Shown in pieces: positions 60,710 to 64,000 of a DNA stretch of 64,000 bases. Positions within the stretch are counted from its first letter, which is position 1. Each line of letters opens with the position of its first letter. The notes beneath the pieces were generated by a model. That model made no database searches. It was not told the origin of the DNA and saw only the letters and a program-made list of their open reading frames with translations. Origin of the DNA: Arthrobacter sp. B2a2-09. GTDB lineage: Bacteria; Actinomycetota; Actinomycetes; Actinomycetales; Micrococcaceae. The DNA is taken from positions 389,441-453,440 of the forward strand of contig NZ_JAMXIC010000001.1 of assembly GCF_027587375.1 (NCBI RefSeq). The letters are read 5' to 3'. A program made the translations under genes and the position numbers.

Positions 60710-61411
60710 GTGGAGACCCGGCCATCCGGCCCCAGCGAAAAGCAGCCCCCTGGAGCGGGGCGCACCGCTTTCATCCCTGGACCGCGGTTGATCGGCTGGG
60801 TGGAGCGCTTCGCCGCGAGCCATGGCGCCGTTCAGGAAGAGCCCGACGACGGCGGCACGCTTCTGCGGGCGGCTGACGGCACGCTTTTACGGGCGGCGGA
60901 CGGCGCCTTGGCGCTGCTGAGAGCCCCTTGGCCCGTGGACGGAAGACCCGGTAGGGGCACAAGCACGGTTGAGCGCTTGGCGTCGCTTGCTTCACAGGAA
61001 CGGCGGCTCGGAATCATCCTGGTCCGCCGGGGCGGCTACGCCGTGGGGGTCGTGAGCGGCGGCAAAGTGACTGCATCCAAATCGGGTTCCCGCTACGTGC
61101 AGTCGCGCTCGGCCGCGGGGGGATCCTCGCAGCAGCGCTTTGCCCGGCGTCGGGAGAACCAAGCCAATGCGCTGACGGAAGCCGTGGCCGGATATGCCGC
61201 CGGGGTGTTCGCCGGACACGGTATTGAATATCTCGTTCTGGGCGGAGACGCCGCACTCTCCGCGGCCGTCCTGGAAGAATCGGCGTTGAAGGAGTACGCA
61301 GCGCGGAAGCGGCTGGCGTTCCTGGCAGTCGCCGACCCCAACGCAACCGTACTTCGCAAGGCTGCGGCGGATGCCTGTGCCGTGCGGATCGAGGTCACCG
61401 ATCCGCTTTAG
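60710..61411 (+). CDS. acVLRF1-type peptidyl-tRNA hydrolase (Vms1/eRF1-like)
   Basis: 233 residues. The core GKVTASKSGSRYVQSRSAAGGSSQQRFARRRENQA contains the SQQRF motif with the catalytic Gln of the Vms1/Rf1-like fold. The family is thought to release nascent chains from stalled large subunits. A 24-bp tandem duplication (60854-60901) gives GTLLRAAD twice and a third degenerate copy. GTG start 60710, divergent from rarA with a 41-base gap. Confidence 0.85.
   Translation: METRPSGPSEKQPPGAGRTAFIPGPRLIGWVERFAASHGAVQEEPDDGGTLLRAADGTLLRAADGALALLRAPWPVDGRPGRGTSTVERLASLASQERRLGIILVRRGGYAVGVVSGGKVTASKSGSRYVQSRSAAGGSSQQRFARRRENQANALTEAVAGYAAGVFAGHGIEYLVLGGDAALSAAVLEESALKEYAARKRLAFLAVADPNATVLRKAAADACAVRIEVTDPL
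60854..60901. repeat. 24-bp tandem duplication in the acVLRF1 gene
   Basis: Two 24-base units (60854-60877, 60878-60901) differ at three positions; a third unit is more diverged. In frame. Confidence 0.85.
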
Positions 61412-61515
61412 TCGACCGCAGCGCCGACGAAGCCACCGCAATCGCGGCGGGCTACCGTCCCTGCGGGAGCTGCCTGCCCGAGAAATACCTCACCTGGAAG
61501 AACGAACGACGTTGA
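61411..61515 (+). pseudogene. Fragment of an Ada-type zinc-binding domain protein
   Basis: The frame starting at the last base of the acVLRF1 stop reads EATAIAAGYRPCGSCLPEKYLTWK and ends at a TGA at 61513-61515. GYRPCGxC is the second half of the Ada methyl-acceptor zinc domain (its last two Cys). The first half with the other two Cys is missing, so this is a truncated remnant. Confidence 0.6.
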
Positions 61516-61971
61516 AAGAAACAAATAGTGCGCGATCTCCCCGTATCGGCGACGCGATCACACATGCCGCCGCATCGGATGACAATATCACCCCACTAAC
61601 GTCGCCAGCAGAGATAGAAATTATCGTCGCCCTGGCCTGGACTGCAACAGGCGGAGACAAACTGAACACCGTCGACTGGCCCGAATCGGCGGCATCCTGG
61701 CTCCGCCCTGCCCGCAGGTTCGCAGCACCGAGCCAACCCTCTCTGAGTCGTTGTGGGAACACCCCTAGGATGGGCGCAAATGGCTCGACGGCTTACCCAA
61801 TCGACGGAATGGAAAGCTGTGCAGACGATTGCTTTCCCATGCCTTGCCTCCCCAAAATTGCTGGATCTCGCAGGACCCGGCGTCCTTTTCGATCTGACGG
61901 GACCGTTCGGCCACAACAACATCTGGCGCTTCCGCGACGAGGCATTCACGTTCGAAGGAATGACCATATGA
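61512..61971 (+). pseudogene. Decayed gene split over two frames
   Basis: From TTG 61512 the frame reads EIEIIVALAWTATGGDKLNTV and on to a basic tail, and continues in quality only to about 61740. At 61753 the next frame takes over (GTPLGWAQMARRLTQSTEWK to FTFEGMTI, stop 61969-61971). The two pieces make sense as one protein broken by a frameshift near 61740-61755. Family not recognised. Confidence 0.45.
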
Positions 61972-62117
61972 ACACCCTGTTCGGAGATGACGTCATCGAA
62001 CGAGCCCGCCGGGAGCTGGCACCCGGGGGCAGGAATAAGACCTTCCCCCGACCGTCCTCGACTAACGCCGTCATTTTGTTGACCTCCCCACCGCCGGATT
62101 GGACACTTAGCCCATGA
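61968..62117 (+). CDS. Small orphan ORF coupled to its neighbours
   Basis: 49 residues, beginning MNTLFGDDVIERARREL. Its ATG overlaps the stop of the decayed frame and its TGA overlaps the next ATG. No family is recognised; it may not be a gene. Confidence 0.35.
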   Translation: MNTLFGDDVIERARRELAPGGRNKTFPRPSSTNAVILLTSPPPDWTLSP

Positions 62118-62380
62118 CGAGGGAAGACGAAGCACGGGCCCTTGTGGCTGTTATCAACAACCTGGCCGAGCGGTTCCCCGACATGTCACGCTCGGACATC
62201 GAAACAGTGGTTGCTGAAGAACACGGGAACTTGAACGGTGGCCCGATCCGGGACTATGTACCCCTCCTGGTTGAGCACGCAGCCAAGAAGCGCCTCACCA
62301 AAATGGCTGCCGAAATCCAAGCGTCCGGCGGTTCCTCATCCGTCCTGGTCGGGAAGCAGCAAACCGTCGATAGGCCGTAG
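62114..62380 (+). CDS. Three-helix-bundle dimerisation domain protein
   Basis: 88 residues. ALVAVINNLAERFPDMSRSDIETVVAEEHGNLNGGPIRDYVPLLVEHAAKKRL matches the small actinobacterial three-helix bundle proteins (members near DUF3562) that may dimerise or bind DNA; function unknown. ATG 62114 starts inside the preceding ORF's TGA. Confidence 0.75.
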   Translation: MTREDEARALVAVINNLAERFPDMSRSDIETVVAEEHGNLNGGPIRDYVPLLVEHAAKKRLTKMAAEIQASGGSSSVLVGKQQTVDRP

Positions 62381-62520
62381 TTGCCGGAGTGCGGCTGCCG
62401 TTTTAAGGACAATTTCCGCGCGTGTCCGGGCTGCATCTGCTTGTCAGGACTGCGGAGGAGCGGGACGCGTTATCGGAAGCATTGCTCCGGGGCATAAGGG
62501 TGCACCGAAACCATCCTCCG

Positions 62521-63105
62521 CTAACGGCGGGTGTAGCGGGCGATGATCACGCCCTTGGTTGTGGGGACGGAGTCGGTGAGCTCGAACTTAGTCATCGGCG
62601 CGGGGCCGTCGAACAGCCGCGTCCCGGTACCCATGGTGAGCGGGTGGATCAGCAGCGTGTAGTTGTCGATGAGGCCCGCGGCGTGCAGGGAGCGGACCAG
62701 CGACGCGCAGCCGATGATCGTCAGATCGTTGCCCGGCTCGGCCTTGAGCTTAGCCACCGTCTCGGTGGCCTCGCCGGACAATAGGATGGAGTTCTGCCAG
62801 GCATCGGCGTTCTCCAGCGTCCTGGACACAACGTACTTCGTGGCTGCGTTCATGTGCGCGGTGAACGGGTTGTCGTCGGTACGCATGCCCCAGGCGGTGA
62901 TGAAGTCGGTCCAGGTCCGGTGTCCGAATAGCATGTCCGTGGGCTTGGCCATGCCCTTGCCCATCTCACGGCCCATGACCTCGTCGTTGTACTTGCCGCC
63001 CCAGCCCCCGTGGGTGAAGCCACCACGGGTGTCCTCGTCCGGACGGCCCAGGCCTTGGATGACTCCGTCGAGGGTGATGGACAACGCGGCATTGATCTGA
63101 CGCAT
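62521..63105 (-). CDS. Dihydrofolate reductase family protein
   Basis: 194 residues. RQINAALSITLDGVIQG and the later YVVSRTLENADAWQNSILLSGEATETVAKLKAEPGNDLTIIGCASLVRSL show the RibD C-terminal/DHFR-like fold with an NADPH-binding LTIIGCASLV. Members are of uncertain substrate. GGGAG six bases before ATG 63105. A lone gene in an accessory region. Confidence 0.9.
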   Translation of the reverse strand: MRQINAALSITLDGVIQGLGRPDEDTRGGFTHGGWGGKYNDEVMGREMGKGMAKPTDMLFGHRTWTDFITAWGMRTDDNPFTAHMNAATKYVVSRTLENADAWQNSILLSGEATETVAKLKAEPGNDLTIIGCASLVRSLHAAGLIDNYTLLIHPLTMGTGTRLFDGPAPMTKFELTDSVPTTKGVIIARYTRR

Positions 63106-63310
63106 GACATGCTCCCTTACTTCTGCGGACCGCTCTCTGCGACCCGGTCACCCCCTACACGAATGAGGACCGGCCAAATCGACACCTGCACCCGAATTTT
63201 TTTTCCTCGCCCGTCATCACCGGGCCGGGCGCAGATGGGATGCCGGACAGTCCGGTCGTGAAGGCGTCGGCGACCGCGTCCTCGGCCATGTCGATGTCGC
63301 CGAGCCCCCG
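63106..63310. other. Intergenic stretch without recognisable genes
   Basis: Between the DHFR-like gene and the YhcG-type fragment. A run of eight T at about 63199-63206 is seen. No ORF here has protein-like composition. Confidence 0.5.
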
Positions 63311-63544
63311 CACGACGACGACCAGCCAACCATCGGACTGTTGCTGTGCAAGACCAAGAGCAATGTTGTGGCCGAATACGCCCTCCGCGGGTTCAACAAG
63401 CCCGTTGGCATCGCGGAATGGGAAGCTGAGATCGCGGGGTCGCTGCCGGAATTCGCTTCAATTCTGCCCAGCATTAGCGAGCTGGAGGCGGAGCTTTCGC
63501 AAGGTATCAGCAGCAAATCGGTCACCCGGCGGGGATCGATGTGA
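63311..63544 (+). pseudogene. C-terminal remnant of a YhcG-like PDDEXK nuclease
   Basis: The reading frame PTIGLLLCKTKSNVVAEYALRGFNKPVGIAEW and on to SLPEFASILPSISELEAELSQG ends at TGA 63542-63544. It matches the end of the PDDEXK nuclease family formerly called DUF1016 (YhcG), where G-LLLCK-K--VVAEYALR holds conserved residues. The N-terminal domain and the rest of the nuclease core are missing and no start is seen, so this is a fragment. Confidence 0.65.
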
Positions 63545-63597
63545 GGCTGCCCGAGCAGCTGCACTAAATTGTCGGTGCCTCCTGAGATGCTGTTTGC

Positions 63598-64000
63598 ATG
63601 GATCGAAGGACAGCTTGGAGCGCGGATAGCAAGGCGGCCGTGGAGGCCATTGCCGCGTCCGTTGCCGTGCTTGCCGCCTTCACCGGCGCGGACCGCTTCG
63701 ATCAGCCCGGCCCCGATTCCCCGCAAGACGCTGACTTCCGGGCAGACGCTGGTTCCTCCGAAAGCACCGATCCACTGCGGAGCCTGGCCGACGGTTGCCT
63801 GGACGGCCTCGCCGAAGTCGCCCGGCTGGAAGCCCGGACCGCCGCGCTGAAAGCGGAGCTAGCCGCGCACTACGTCCAGGCAGCCACGCTCCTCGCACCG
63901 CCGGTGGCATCACCGGCCGAAGCCACCGCCCAGGAGCTTGCCCTGGTCGCCGAGGTCGCCTGCGTCCTGACCATCAGCGAACGAACCGCCGCGGCCCTCC
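63598..64000 (+). CDS. DUF222-HNH endonuclease family protein, N-terminal part (cut by window edge)
   Basis: The first 134 residues, running off the window. MDRRTAWSADSKAAVEAI opens the frame, and EATAQELALVAEVACVLTISERTAA is the classical DUF222 helix seen in HNH proteins of Arthrobacter. This is a second member of the family in the window, oriented oppositely to the one at 17445. The nuclease end lies outside. Confidence 0.8.
   Translation, partial: MDRRTAWSADSKAAVEAIAASVAVLAAFTGADRFDQPGPDSPQDADFRADAGSSESTDPLRSLADGCLDGLAEVARLEARTAALKAELAAHYVQAATLLAPPVASPAEATAQELALVAEVACVLTISERTAAAL

Overview
The window looks like the chromosome of a high-GC Gram-positive bacterium of the Micrococcaceae, most likely Arthrobacter or a close relative (Paenarthrobacter, Pseudarthrobacter). 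The reasons are gene order (hrcA-dnaJ, hemW-lepA-rpsT-holA-comEC-comEA-degV-leuS, and alaS-ruvX-mltG-aroECKB-efp-nusB-pyrRBC-carAB-pyrF-mihF-gmk-rpoZ-coaBC-metK-priA), together with actinobacterial hallmarks: a PriA with degenerate helicase motifs, the mihF-type integration host factor, a zinc-free S4, an acVLRF1-type hydrolase, DUF3097 and DUF222-HNH proteins. The genus is inferred, not proven.

Layout. 1-6.0 kb: heat-shock regulation (dnaJ end, hrcA with a CIRCE operator), DUF3097, DUF4870, hemW and lepA. 6.2-12.1 kb: a PemK/MazF-like gene, rpsT with a strong terminator, a small membrane-protein island, then holA, comEC and comEA (clamp loading and DNA uptake). 12.2-17.4 kb: a foreign, more AT-rich segment of about 5.2 kb. 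It carries phage structural remnants and small membrane proteins, and it lies between two 252-bp direct repeats of the comEA 5' end. 17.4-23.4 kb: a DUF222-HNH endonuclease, degV and leuS; leuS has a leader peptide with three leucines in a row and an attenuator-like terminator. 23.4-28.8 kb: glycerol module glpF-glpK-glpD with a divergent SorC-type regulator. 28.8-31.8 kb: aldo/keto reductase, alpha/beta hydrolase and glycosyltransferase. 31.8-47 kb: priA, metK, coaBC, rpoZ, gmk, mihF and the pyrimidine operon with a PyrR-binding RNA hairpin. 47-61.4 kb: nusB, efp, a TPR protein, the shikimate genes, mltG, ruvX, alaS, rpsD, rarA and acVLRF1. 61.4-64 kb: a degraded accessory zone with gene fragments, a three-helix-bundle protein, a DHFR-like reductase, a YhcG-type nuclease remnant and the start of a second DUF222-HNH gene.

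How it works together. Most of the window is housekeeping in long minus-strand operons with 1-4 base stop/start overlaps, which suggests coupled translation of de novo pyrimidine synthesis, chorismate synthesis and translation factors. The novelty lies in two accessory insertions in the competence/holA neighbourhood. Each is flanked by imperfect direct copies of the host sequence it interrupts (comEA 5' end; holA 3' end and rpsT-holA spacer). Other points of note are the leuS leader peptide, a His/Asp-rich cytoplasmic extension on MltG, and several in-frame short tandem repeats inside otherwise conserved proteins. All names come from reading sequence motifs; no database search was run.
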